Shown: piece by piece, positions 53,269 to 61,646 of the stretch
How the letters are laid out: every line of letters begins with the position of its first letter
Numbering within the stretch: position 1 is the first letter of the stretch
From: Paenibacillus nuruki
GTDB lineage: Bacteria; Bacillota; Bacilli; Paenibacillales; Paenibacillaceae
Assembly: GCF_001721045.1 (NCBI RefSeq)
Contig: NZ_MDER01000046.1
Coordinates: forward strand, 1-64,000
Length of the DNA: 64,000 bases
Direction: 5' to 3'
Notes under the pieces: generated by a model
The model's database searches: none
Seen by the model: only the letters and a program-made list of their open reading frames with translations
What the model was told of the DNA's origin: nothing
Position numbers and translations under genes: made by a program

Positions 53269-53402
53269 GTCATGAAAGGTAATGGGCAACACTGAATACT
53301 ATAATAAATGTACTTCTCTAACTGGAAAAATGTTACAATCTCTGTGTATACAATCACTTTTGTTTTTGGTAGACCATCCAATCGAAAAGGGGATACATCA
53401 CA

Positions 53403-54041
53403 ATGAATCCAGGCGAAGGACATCCAACAGACAAAGGCATAGATACCGAATCGTTATGTGAAGAAAGAGCTTTAGAGTTAAAGCAAGCCGGTTATCATTT
53501 TGTTGGTAGATATTATAATCACAATAATCCTCACAAAAATCTAACCCGGACAGAAGCTCAAGCGATAACGCAAGCAGGACTTTATATTGTAGCAGTCTGG
53601 GAAAATGGATATCCCACGTCTGTCTCTTATTTCTCACAAGAAGTAGGAGAAAGCGATGCTACATTAGCTTATAATTATGCCAAACATACTATTGGACAAC
53701 CCAAGGATTCAACGATTTATTTTGCAGTCGATTTTGATTCGTCGCCCAACGATTTAAGTGAATTTATTCATCATTATTTTCAGAAAGTGATTGATACGTT
53801 TAAGACATTAGGTAATGAGTATAAAATTGGCGTGTATGGTTCAGGACTTACTTGTGAATACATCCTCAAAAATTTTCCCGAGATATCCTATACATGGTTA
53901 GCCGAATCATCAGGATGGAGCAATTCTAGAACATTTGAACAATGGAATATTAAGCAAGTAGGTAGTGGCACAGAAATCGGCTTTTCAGTCGATTTTAATG
54001 AAACACAGGGTGATGGTGGAGGATTTAGATTAGAAGCCTAA
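53403..54041 (+). CDS. DUF1906 (glycoside-hydrolase-like TIM barrel) protein
   Basis: A 212-residue protein with the DUF1906 pattern: DKGIDTESLCEERALELKQA, HFVGRYYNHNN, AQAITQAGLYIVAVWEN, IYFAVDFDSSPND, YKIGVYGSGLTCEYI and AESSGWS. This is the Rv2525c-like glycoside hydrolase-fold family, presumed to act on peptidoglycan. No signal peptide is present, which is odd for that job. AAAGGGGA precedes the ATG; no in-frame upstream extension could add one. It may be released by lysis or act inside. Confidence 0.82.
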   Translation: MNPGEGHPTDKGIDTESLCEERALELKQAGYHFVGRYYNHNNPHKNLTRTEAQAITQAGLYIVAVWENGYPTSVSYFSQEVGESDATLAYNYAKHTIGQPKDSTIYFAVDFDSSPNDLSEFIHHYFQKVIDTFKTLGNEYKIGVYGSGLTCEYILKNFPEISYTWLAESSGWSNSRTFEQWNIKQVGSGTEIGFSVDFNETQGDGGGFRLEA

Positions 54042-54137
54042 GCTCCACTTCTGGCATAAACATAATGGGTATAAGGATCATCTGATCTCTAATGAAGTCG
54101 ACTGTATTCAATCCTCAATCTGCTAAATTAAATTATG

Positions 54138-54181
54138 AAATCTTGTTCTTATCTTAGCCATAGATAGAGCAAGATTTTTTT
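54138..54181 (+). terminator. Terminator of the DUF1906 gene
   Basis: AAATCTTGTTCT / GAGCAAGATTT hairpin with a T7 tail. Confidence 0.85.
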
Positions 54182-54263
54182 GTGGTGCTTGACCTTAACG
54201 TTACGTCAATGTATATGGTGAAAAAGTAAATCATCACTTCATTATACAGGAGGCAGTACACCT

Positions 54264-55586
54264 ATGCGTATCCATATCCGTAACACGACTATTTTGACCA
54301 TGAATCAGGAGGAAGAACCTTTTATCGGTGATATTGTTATTCATAATGATCAGATTGAACATGTGATCCGTACAGATCGACAATCTATAGAGTCTATAAT
54401 TCCACCACTTACAGGTGATGATGTTCAAGTTATTGATGGTACAGGGAAAGTCACGATGCCAGGCTTGATTAATGCTCATCAACATACACCGATGAATTTG
54501 TTAAAAGGATTTTCAGATGATCTTAAATTAATGGATTGGTTGGAAAAGAAAATGTTTCCGGCAGAAGCTCGAATGACACCAGAAGATATCTATTGGGGGA
54601 GTCAATTATCAATGGCGGAAATGATTCGTTCAGGGACAACGACTTTTGCCGATATGTATATGCATATGAATCAGATTGCTCAAGCTGTGGATGAAGTGGG
54701 CATGAGAGCATCATTAACCCGCGGATTGGTTTTTCATGATGATGATCAAGGTGTACGTATTCGCGAAGCGATAGAACTGGTCGAAAGCTGGCATGGACAA
54801 GCGAAGGGACGGATTACAACGATGTTTGGCCCTCATGCGCCTTACACCTGTCCACCTGAACCTTTGAAAGAAGTAATGCATTTGGCAAAGCAATATGACT
54901 TGCCGATTCATATTCATCTGGCAGAGACAAAAGAAGAGGTGATAACGATGCGTGAACGTTATCAGCAGACACCTACGCAATATTTGTATGAGTTAGGGTT
55001 ATTTGAACAATTACATGTGATGTTGGCACACAGTGTTCATTTAACCAAACGAGATATTCAATATCTTAAAGGAATGCGTGGAGGTGTTATTCATAATCCA
55101 GTCAGCAATTTGAAATTAGGATGTGGTATTGCTCCGATTACTGAAATGAAGCAACAAGGCATAACCGTAGGATTAGGAACAGATGGAGCAGGAAGTGCCA
55201 CTACGCTTGATATGTTTCAAGAGATCAAAGCAGCAACATGGCTCCAAAAGTTAGATTATGGTGACCCGACAGTACTACCTGCCTATCAGTCTTTACAGAT
55301 GGCTACAATTGAAAGTGCCAAGTTACTAGCTATAGATCATGAGACAGGATCATTAGAAGCCGGGAAAAAAGCAGATATGATTCTTATCGATCTGAATCGA
55401 CCCCATTTGCAACCCGTGCATAATATTGTCTCGCTACTGGCGTATAGCGTAAATGGAGCAGATGTAGATACTACGATTGTAAATGGTAAGATCCTTATGC
55501 AAAACCGTCAATTATTAACGTTAGATGAGCAAGAAGTGATGCGTCAGGGCAATAGACGAGCCAAACGAATTGTAGAAGGCATCTAA
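54264..55586 (+). CDS. mtaD: 5-methylthioadenosine/S-adenosylhomocysteine deaminase
   Basis: A 440-residue metal-dependent amidohydrolase. Metal ligands: HQH (His72, His74), His in HIHLAE, His in LAHSVHL, and Asp in GTDGAGS. FGPHAPYTCPPEPL and VIHNPVSNLKLGCGIAPI are typical of MTA/SAH deaminases of Firmicutes. It would convert MTA, SAH or adenosine to the inosine form in nucleoside salvage. AGGAGG lies before the ATG. It stands alone, without other methionine-salvage genes. A related guanine or other nucleobase deaminase is the main alternative. Confidence 0.85.
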   Translation: MRIHIRNTTILTMNQEEEPFIGDIVIHNDQIEHVIRTDRQSIESIIPPLTGDDVQVIDGTGKVTMPGLINAHQHTPMNLLKGFSDDLKLMDWLEKKMFPAEARMTPEDIYWGSQLSMAEMIRSGTTTFADMYMHMNQIAQAVDEVGMRASLTRGLVFHDDDQGVRIREAIELVESWHGQAKGRITTMFGPHAPYTCPPEPLKEVMHLAKQYDLPIHIHLAETKEEVITMRERYQQTPTQYLYELGLFEQLHVMLAHSVHLTKRDIQYLKGMRGGVIHNPVSNLKLGCGIAPITEMKQQGITVGLGTDGAGSATTLDMFQEIKAATWLQKLDYGDPTVLPAYQSLQMATIESAKLLAIDHETGSLEAGKKADMILIDLNRPHLQPVHNIVSLLAYSVNGADVDTTIVNGKILMQNRQLLTLDEQEVMRQGNRRAKRIVEGI

Positions 55587-55624
55587 TTTCCTAATGGATT
55601 TTGAAAGTAAGCACAACCTGATCT

Positions 55625-55664
55625 AAGCCACTCTATCTAGTCTATAGATAAAGTGGCTTTTTTT
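55625..55664 (+). terminator. Terminator of the mtaD-like gene
   Basis: AAGCCACT / AGTGGCTT with an inner TATCTAG-rich loop and T7. Confidence 0.88.
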
Positions 55665-55754
55665 ACATTAATTTTACAATAAATTTACACTAAGTTGATA
55701 AAAGAAGGTGATTGCTTTAAAATATTAGGCTGGGATGTAAAGGAGGAACAGCAA

Positions 55755-56363
55755 TTGAATTTTTCGCAAGTAGACTATGAAGCTTTTCGCTGGATTAATG
55801 ATGGAGCAGAAGTATTTTCATTTATCAATCCATTGATGTTGTTTTTATCAAAGTATGCGGTAGTGTTTTTTGTGATTGGAGCATTGATTTATTGGTTTAC
55901 ACGGGCACATGCTAATCGCCGAATGATCACTCAAGCATTATTATCTGCAATGATCGGATTTACGATGAGTTGGATATTAGGCAAATTATTTTATCGCGAT
56001 CGACCCTTTGTCAGTCATGAAGTGTTCCAATTGGTACATCATGAAGCAAATGCTTCTTTTCCTAGTAATCATGCTTTAGGTGCATTTGTGATTGCCATGA
56101 CGATCTGGTTATTCCGTCGCCGTGATGGTTGGATCTGGTTGGTTCTGGCTTCAGGAATTGCGATTGCTAGAGTATGGACAGGTGTGCATTATCCTACAGA
56201 TGTTCTTGCTGGAGCTTTACTAGGAGTGTTGATTGCGGTTGTAGTACATAGAGTATTTACACGAATATCACTCGCCAAAAGCTTAATGGAATTAGGAATT
56301 TATCATTATGAACAAGTTGAAAGCAAAGTGTGGCGCAAACCAGGCTATCGCAATCGTTTATAA
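55755..56363 (+). CDS. bcrC: Undecaprenyl-diphosphate phosphatase, BcrC type
   Basis: A 202-residue PAP2-type membrane phosphatase that recycles undecaprenyl pyrophosphate for peptidoglycan synthesis and gives bacitracin tolerance. The three PAP2 motifs are present: KLFYRDRPF, SFPSNHALGAF, and ARVWTGVHYPTDVLAG. About five helices. The TTG at 55755 is 8 bases after AGGAGGA; the frame opens 20 codons earlier without a site. Function extends the envelope-charge theme of mprF and cls. Confidence 0.9.
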   Translation: MNFSQVDYEAFRWINDGAEVFSFINPLMLFLSKYAVVFFVIGALIYWFTRAHANRRMITQALLSAMIGFTMSWILGKLFYRDRPFVSHEVFQLVHHEANASFPSNHALGAFVIAMTIWLFRRRDGWIWLVLASGIAIARVWTGVHYPTDVLAGALLGVLIAVVVHRVFTRISLAKSLMELGIYHYEQVESKVWRKPGYRNRL

Positions 56364-56375
56364 AAGAATAAAAAC

Positions 56376-56439
56376 AAAAAAATCTGCTTGAGATCATGGT
56401 GTCTAGTTTCAGACATTTCTGATCAGAAGCAGATTTTTT
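56376..56439. terminator. Bidirectional terminator between bcrC and DUF3243
   Basis: AAAAATCTGCTT / AAGCAGATTTTTT type stem with inner AGATCA/TGATC and TGTCT/AGACA pairs. Confidence 0.85.
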
Positions 56440-56473
56440 GATCTATAATTTAATCTATAAATGACAAATTGTT

Positions 56474-56818
56474 TTATTTATCGGCTTGAACCATACGCAC
56501 CAACAAATGAGCTAGCTTGTGACGTTGGTCTTCGTCGCCTACTTTCCACAATTCATATAGCAATTTCTCTTCACGATTACGTGGTTCTTCATGAGCGGCT
56601 AGATAATCAGCTACTTTTTGTGCGATTTTGGCTAATTTTTCTTCGCCTAATCCGATAGATTCGCCCAATTGAATACGTTTGCCCAAATAAGATTTGAACG
56701 ATTCAAAGTTGCTTAAAATATCATCTTTCTGATCATCACTCAAACGATTTAGTGTAGTTTCCACCTGTCCTGTTGCAATTTCGCCGTCTTTTTTCACGAT
56801 ATGTGATTCTTCTGACAT
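56474..56818 (-). CDS. DUF3243 protein (YmfJ-like)
   Basis: A 114-residue acidic cytoplasmic protein. The core from about residue 35 (NFESFKSYLGKRIQLGESIG, VADYLAAHEEPRNREEKLLY, ELWKVGDEDQRHKLAHLLVR) matches the DUF3243 family of spore-formers. About 30 extra residues precede it. GAGGAGGA lies before the ATG. Function unknown. Confidence 0.85.
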   Translation of the reverse strand: MSEESHIVKKDGEIATGQVETTLNRLSDDQKDDILSNFESFKSYLGKRIQLGESIGLGEEKLAKIAQKVADYLAAHEEPRNREEKLLYELWKVGDEDQRHKLAHLLVRMVQADK

Positions 56819-57194
56819 TATGAATTCCTCCTCGTTGTTTGTGGTGTACTACGATATATATAACCTGATTCGATTTTTCTAATCTGCTTACGATAAACTT
56901 CTTTTGAATCATTACTCTCAGGTATTAGGACAAGGTATTAATTTTGTTAATCACTTTTAACTTTATTGCAACTTTTGAATAGAAATAGTGAAGTATACTG
57001 AATATAGAAACAAGCCAATCCGACAAGTACACACAAGATCGAACATGTGTATCCACGTATAATTGGAAAAAAGTTACATGATTCTGTGAGTACTAATTAC
57101 GGGTAATAAAGGCTACACCCGGTTAACGAGTTACCAACACATAATTGTTGGCGGTCTATTGAGCTGACCGACCATTTTAAGGAGAGATGAAGCG
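56819..57194 (+). promoter_or_regulatory. Structured leader of the small secreted protein
   Basis: A 376-base noncoding region. The part from about 57101 to 57170 can fold into consecutive stems: GGGT/ACCC (57101-57104 with 57117-57120), CCAACA/TGTTGG (57134-57139 with 57146-57151) and CGGTC/GACCG (57152-57156 with 57166-57170). It ends just before AAGGAGAG. I do not match it to a known riboswitch class. Confidence 0.4.
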
Positions 57195-57773
57195 ATGTTT
57201 AAAACAATGATGGGTATTTTTGGTGCAGGAGCTGCTTCATTGATCCTCTTGACTTCTGGAAGCATGACTCAGACTTCAGGAACGGTCACAGCTGAAGCGG
57301 CTACAGTTACACAGAGTGTATATGAAGATACGTATACACCAACAGCGAATGTACCTGCTGACGGTACATATACCGTCTTTATCAACAAGATTGAACGTGA
57401 TACCAATGCAAGTCATTATGAGCTTACTGTAGATCCAATCAACTGGTATACAGGAGAAGCAGCTAATGTTGAATTTAATAAAGAAAATCCGAATAGTGGG
57501 ATAGACGGAGCACCGGATGGTTATTATATTACAAATGAGGATACACAAACATATCATTACGCTGTAGCAGCCAATCCTAAAGTATTGATGCAAATTTACG
57601 ATCATACAGGTCAATGGCAAGATATTGATACCAATTGGGATGAGCCTGTAAGTATTCAGAAGCTGAATGCCATTTTCCAAAAACCTGATCTACTTGATCC
57701 TACTTCGTTTCCTTACCATATCACGGTAAAAGATGGACAAGTGACCAAAATCGTACAGCAGTTTATTCCTTAA
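57195..57773 (+). CDS. Small secreted protein of unknown function
   Basis: A 192-residue exported protein. The signal peptide MFKTMMGIFGAGAASLILLT ends near AEAATVT. The mature part alternates strands with acidic and aromatic residues (YTVFINKIERDTNASHYELT, DPINWYTGEAANVEF, DGYYITNEDTQTYHYAVAAN, then QKLNAIFQKPDLLDPTSFPY). No catalytic motif is recognised. AAGGAGAG lies 8 bases before the ATG. It is preceded by a leader that can fold into several hairpins. Confidence 0.75.
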   Translation: MFKTMMGIFGAGAASLILLTSGSMTQTSGTVTAEAATVTQSVYEDTYTPTANVPADGTYTVFINKIERDTNASHYELTVDPINWYTGEAANVEFNKENPNSGIDGAPDGYYITNEDTQTYHYAVAANPKVLMQIYDHTGQWQDIDTNWDEPVSIQKLNAIFQKPDLLDPTSFPYHITVKDGQVTKIVQQFIP

Positions 57774-57800
57774 TACGCTGTGACATCAAGATAAATCTTC

Positions 57801-57850
57801 AAGGGACTGTTGTACTGGCGCAATTATAGACCAGTGAAGCAGTCCCTTTT
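57801..57850 (+). terminator. Terminator of the small secreted protein
   Basis: AAGGGACTG / CAGTCCCTT outer stem and ACTGG/CCAGT inner stem, T4 tail. Confidence 0.82.
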
Positions 57851-57989
57851 CTATACCTAGCCAAATCACATAAATTTTGCGGAGTCGTATCAATCTGGTA
57901 TGATCTTTATATACGCTTTAATGCTGAATAGGTGATCGTTTGCAACTTTTGCCACAGTTATGCGTTACACTACTTGAGGAGGTGCATTT

Positions 57990-58544
57990 ATGATGCAACG
58001 AAATATTCAATTACTACTGAAACGGACTCCATTTGCATTAATCTTGTTAGTCGGCATTCTAATGTTGGCAGCATGTGGCAATAAGGAGCAACCAGCAACA
58101 GCTCCTGCTGAAAATGGTAGCACTGGAACAACAGACACGAACACAAGTACAGAGGTAACACCACCAGCTACAGGGACTACAGATGACTCTTCATCTGAAA
58201 GTGTAGAAGACAACAATGAGGCTACAGATGACAATACAGCTGGAACGACTGAGGAAAGCGTAGAAGCAGATGATAACAACGAATCTACAGATACGACATC
58301 CAATTCCACTGAAGCTGAAACGAAAAGTGCTACAGGTACATTTACAGGACTTGCAGACGAACATTCTGCTGAGATTATGGTAGATGGTCAACCTATGGTA
58401 TTCCAATTGAGCGATGAAGCTCAAACTGTTGCAGGAAGCTTGAAAGAAGAAGCAAAAGTTAGCTTCCAGTATACAGAAAAAGCTATTCCTGGTGACGATA
58501 CAATCAAATCTATGACAATCACTAAGCTACAAGAAGCTAAATAA
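57990..58544 (+). CDS. Lipoprotein with acidic low-complexity linker
   Basis: A 184-residue lipoprotein. The signal peptide ends in the lipobox LMLAAC (Cys about 29), followed by about 85 residues of Thr/Ser/Glu/Asp/Asn-rich linker. The C-terminal about 70-residue beta domain (TGTFTGLADEHSAEIMVDGQ, MVFQLSDEAQTVAG, KVSFQYTEK, IKSMTITKLQ) resembles small OB-like domains seen in other Bacillales lipoproteins. Function unknown. GAGGAGG precedes two ATGs; the second (57993) has the better spacing. Confidence 0.8.
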   Translation: MMQRNIQLLLKRTPFALILLVGILMLAACGNKEQPATAPAENGSTGTTDTNTSTEVTPPATGTTDDSSSESVEDNNEATDDNTAGTTEESVEADDNNESTDTTSNSTEAETKSATGTFTGLADEHSAEIMVDGQPMVFQLSDEAQTVAGSLKEEAKVSFQYTEKAIPGDDTIKSMTITKLQEAK

Positions 58545-58569
58545 GAGAGTCCTATCGATACCACAGTAT

Positions 58570-58615
58570 AAAAAAAGCTCCAAACCCGCCATATGGTGAG
58601 TTCGGAGCTTTTTTT
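58570..58615. terminator. Bidirectional terminator before mprF
   Basis: AAAAAAGCTCC / GGAGCTTTTTT with an inner AAC/GTT pair, between convergent genes. Confidence 0.88.
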
Positions 58616-58658
58616 GTACAATGCATTTCAAAAGTAATTCTATAAAAAACATCTACTA

Positions 58659-61304
58659 TTATACAGGTTCTGCTTGTTCAGGACGGCGCGATACCAGTCG
58701 AACCAGATCAAGGGTAAGGATAGGGAGCGCCATACCTGCTGGATAAGCTAAGTATCTCGCTTGCCATTCCGGTGAGAATTTTTCTTTATAACGACGTAAT
58801 CCTTCAAATCCATACCAATGTCCACCATATTGGAAGACCAGACGCGCTAGTTTTTCTTCACGGTGTGCATTTTGATTTTCACCTACACTCGAAAGTGGAG
58901 ACATGCCTAGATTGAAATACGAATATCCTTGTTCTTTGGCCCATTCGATCAAGCGTACAAATAATACATCCATGGTACCGTTCGGTGTATCGTTCAAATG
59001 ACGCATCAGATCAATAGAGATGACTTTATTCTGATCGTAAGCAGGAGCCAGTGTTGCAAAAGCTAGAATCTGACCTTCAGCATTACGCAATAGAGCCAAA
59101 GGAGAACGCTGGATATACGGTTCATTGAACCATCCTAAAGAATACGCTTTTTCTTTACGATCGCCTAACCATTCATTAGAAATCTGACGTAGTTCTGCTA
59201 ACAGATCAGCATGATAGGGAGGAGACAGTACTTCGAATGTCTGTCCTTCACGATCTGATTTGTTTTTGGCGGTTCGTAAGTTTTGATTGCTTTTCCCTGT
59301 TAACGTAAAGGTCGCTAATGGAACAAGTGCTTCTTCACCAAGCTTGAAGAAGTTATACCCATTTTCATGATAGATCGAAAGATATTCAGGAGCTGCCTGA
59401 TAAAAGACCACTGTTAATGCATAATGATCGGCATAACTTTGAAATTCTTGAATGGCTGCGCCGACCAGACTTTTATTACCAATCGGATCACCAAGCACAA
59501 TTAATTTATCACGCACACGGGAGTACGGAATGAGAATTTGATCATTTTGCGCCCAGTAGAAGTTTTTATCACCAAGATAGAGTAGATGTGTCAGTAAATT
59601 TCCATCTTCTTTAGCAATAAAGTCAGTGAATTTCTCAATCTGAGCTTCGTCTGGACGAACGCCAGTGTACCGATGCGGACGAAGGGTAAAAATCGATGCG
59701 ATCAGAATCAAAGCACCAATAAATCCAATTACCGCGGTCACCGCATATTCATGTGGATCTAAAAACCAGTGTTGAGCACGTAACGGTAAATGACGCAAAA
59801 TAGCAGGATGAATATGAGTTCCAATCACGTAATACGATAATGCTGAGATGAAAGCAAGGAATGCCCATATCCAGATACTGCGTGCAGACATACTTGTACT
59901 TTCACGGTTAAAGCGAGCACGTGACACCCATAGCACCAAAGCTACAATTAGCAAAATAATCGCTTCTTCGTAATCGAATCCTTTGGCAAATGTAAAAATA
60001 GCTCCGGTTAACAATAACGCCCCTGTTAACAAGTAAGCACGCCGGATACGAAGTGAAATTCCTCTAGAAACAATAATAAGCATAATACCGATGATAACGG
60101 ATAATTGTTCTGAGAAACGCATAAGCGGTAAAGATAACAAATGTTCCATAAAACGCAAACGGTCGATCAGACCCGGTGTTGCCGCAGATAATAGTAATAT
60201 TACACCACTGGCAAAGACTAATTTGCCTAATGCCCATGCACCTAGATCGCTAAGCAATCCGAACTGAGAAGGCCATCCCCAGAATTTAACCCATGTGTTA
60301 CGAGAAGCATCGAGACTGGTTGTCAGCATTTCACGCATTTGCTTACTGCTCGGGCTCATTTCAAAAGCAGCCAAGACCAGACCGATTAACCATGGAACAA
60401 CAAAATAGAAAATACGGAACAATAACAAAATGGTAAGTGCGCGAGATGGATCAACACCTAATGTGTGTAAGCCAAGTAGTGCAATTAGATCGAATGCTCC
60501 GATACCACCTGGAGCCATACTGATAATCCCTGCAATCGCTGCTACAATGTAGACACCGAATACAGGAGCAAATGGCAAATGATTCAGGTCATAAAAAGCG
60601 AATAGCCAGAACAATGTACCTGCACAAGCCCATTCTAGAACCGAAGAACCGATCGAAGCGGCAATTACTTTCCACGGTAATTTACCCTCGCCTTTGTGAA
60701 ACCATTTAGCAAATAATGAAGAACGTTGCATCAATAAAAAGAAAGGGAAATACAATGAAACTCCCCATACTCCAAATCGAAGCCATGGATGTTGCTGGAA
60801 AATAGGTTCAACCGGAAAAACGCCGATTAATGTTAAACAGCCGAGTAAAGATAATCCAACGAGAACGATAGGGGATAAGAATAAGACTGCTGCGCCCATC
60901 GTTTTCATAGGTACGCCACTTTTCTTATACAGCAATGTACGTAACCCTACGCCTGTAAGACCTGCGAATCCAATCATATTGTTAAATGTATTGGCAATCC
61001 ATGCATAGCGGTATGTTGTTTTCCAATTGACATCGAGCTTAAATTGCTTGCGTAGTAAATAATCATAAGTACTCATTGCCGATACAGCGATAAAAGAAGC
61101 AATGATTAATTGAATAACGATATGAACAGGCATCATTCGTAATTCATGAATAATTTTGGCTAAGTTAATATTCTGAATCTCATGTCTTCCGTATACAAAA
61201 ATAATGGCCAAAATAGCTACAGGAATCAGTATCCTAATAATTTTAGCGCGGTATAAAGCTGTGAATAGTTGTAAAATTTTAAGCTTTCGAAGCGATTCTC
61301 TCAT
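58659..61304 (-). CDS. mprF: Phosphatidylglycerol lysyltransferase/flippase MprF
   Basis: An 881-residue membrane protein. The N-terminal two thirds have about 14 helices (flippase part; GFAGLTGVGLRTLLYKKSGV, SMAPGGIGAFDLIALLGLHT). The C-terminal about 300 residues are the cytosolic aminoacyl-transferase (EDGNLLTHLLYLGDKNFYWA, LIVLGDPIGN, SIDLMRHLNDTPNGTMDVLF, FNLGMSPLSSVGE, YGGHWYGFEGLRRYKEKF). It attaches lysine (or alanine) from tRNA to phosphatidylglycerol and flips it outward, lowering sensitivity to cationic peptides. The ATG follows AAAGGTGGAG. Confidence 0.95.
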   Translation of the reverse strand: MRESLRKLKILQLFTALYRAKIIRILIPVAILAIIFVYGRHEIQNINLAKIIHELRMMPVHIVIQLIIASFIAVSAMSTYDYLLRKQFKLDVNWKTTYRYAWIANTFNNMIGFAGLTGVGLRTLLYKKSGVPMKTMGAAVLFLSPIVLVGLSLLGCLTLIGVFPVEPIFQQHPWLRFGVWGVSLYFPFFLLMQRSSLFAKWFHKGEGKLPWKVIAASIGSSVLEWACAGTLFWLFAFYDLNHLPFAPVFGVYIVAAIAGIISMAPGGIGAFDLIALLGLHTLGVDPSRALTILLLFRIFYFVVPWLIGLVLAAFEMSPSSKQMREMLTTSLDASRNTWVKFWGWPSQFGLLSDLGAWALGKLVFASGVILLLSAATPGLIDRLRFMEHLLSLPLMRFSEQLSVIIGIMLIIVSRGISLRIRRAYLLTGALLLTGAIFTFAKGFDYEEAIILLIVALVLWVSRARFNRESTSMSARSIWIWAFLAFISALSYYVIGTHIHPAILRHLPLRAQHWFLDPHEYAVTAVIGFIGALILIASIFTLRPHRYTGVRPDEAQIEKFTDFIAKEDGNLLTHLLYLGDKNFYWAQNDQILIPYSRVRDKLIVLGDPIGNKSLVGAAIQEFQSYADHYALTVVFYQAAPEYLSIYHENGYNFFKLGEEALVPLATFTLTGKSNQNLRTAKNKSDREGQTFEVLSPPYHADLLAELRQISNEWLGDRKEKAYSLGWFNEPYIQRSPLALLRNAEGQILAFATLAPAYDQNKVISIDLMRHLNDTPNGTMDVLFVRLIEWAKEQGYSYFNLGMSPLSSVGENQNAHREEKLARLVFQYGGHWYGFEGLRRYKEKFSPEWQARYLAYPAGMALPILTLDLVRLVSRRPEQAEPV

Positions 61305-61646
61305 TGTCTCGTCGACTCCACCTTTTAGACAGATTGAACTTATTATTTTTTTAGTACAGCATATTTATTCATATAGTATTCTTTGCCAAATGATGTATAG
61401 CTTAATATCCCTACCTATCATACTACATCGGTATGTGTAAAACACATTTTGAGATCGTTCTAGCAATCATTTGTATATTTCAACATAAATGGAATAAAAA
61501 ATCCCTTCTAGTTGAAGTGTAAGGTTCATACAATGATGAACATGTTCTCACTATCTACTACAAGGGCAGAATATAACTATAATAAACAATTCTTTTATGA
61601 TTTTATTTACACTAATGTAACGAATATGAGAATCAGATCAAGCTTT
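61305..61646. other. Intergenic region between mprF and the multicopper oxidase
   Basis: Contains the mprF promoter side (a TATGAT -10-like box at 61417-61422 on the minus strand, weak -35). Near the oxidase end a short hairpin TTACACTAATGTAA could be a poor terminator. No gene is seen. Confidence 0.4.

Noticed and set aside
57101-57170. c-di-GMP riboswitch (class I or II) as identity of the leader
   Set aside because: The conserved GCAAAGCC-type and tetraloop-receptor elements of class I are absent, and the class II core is not matched beyond a short ACCGACC; left unclassified.
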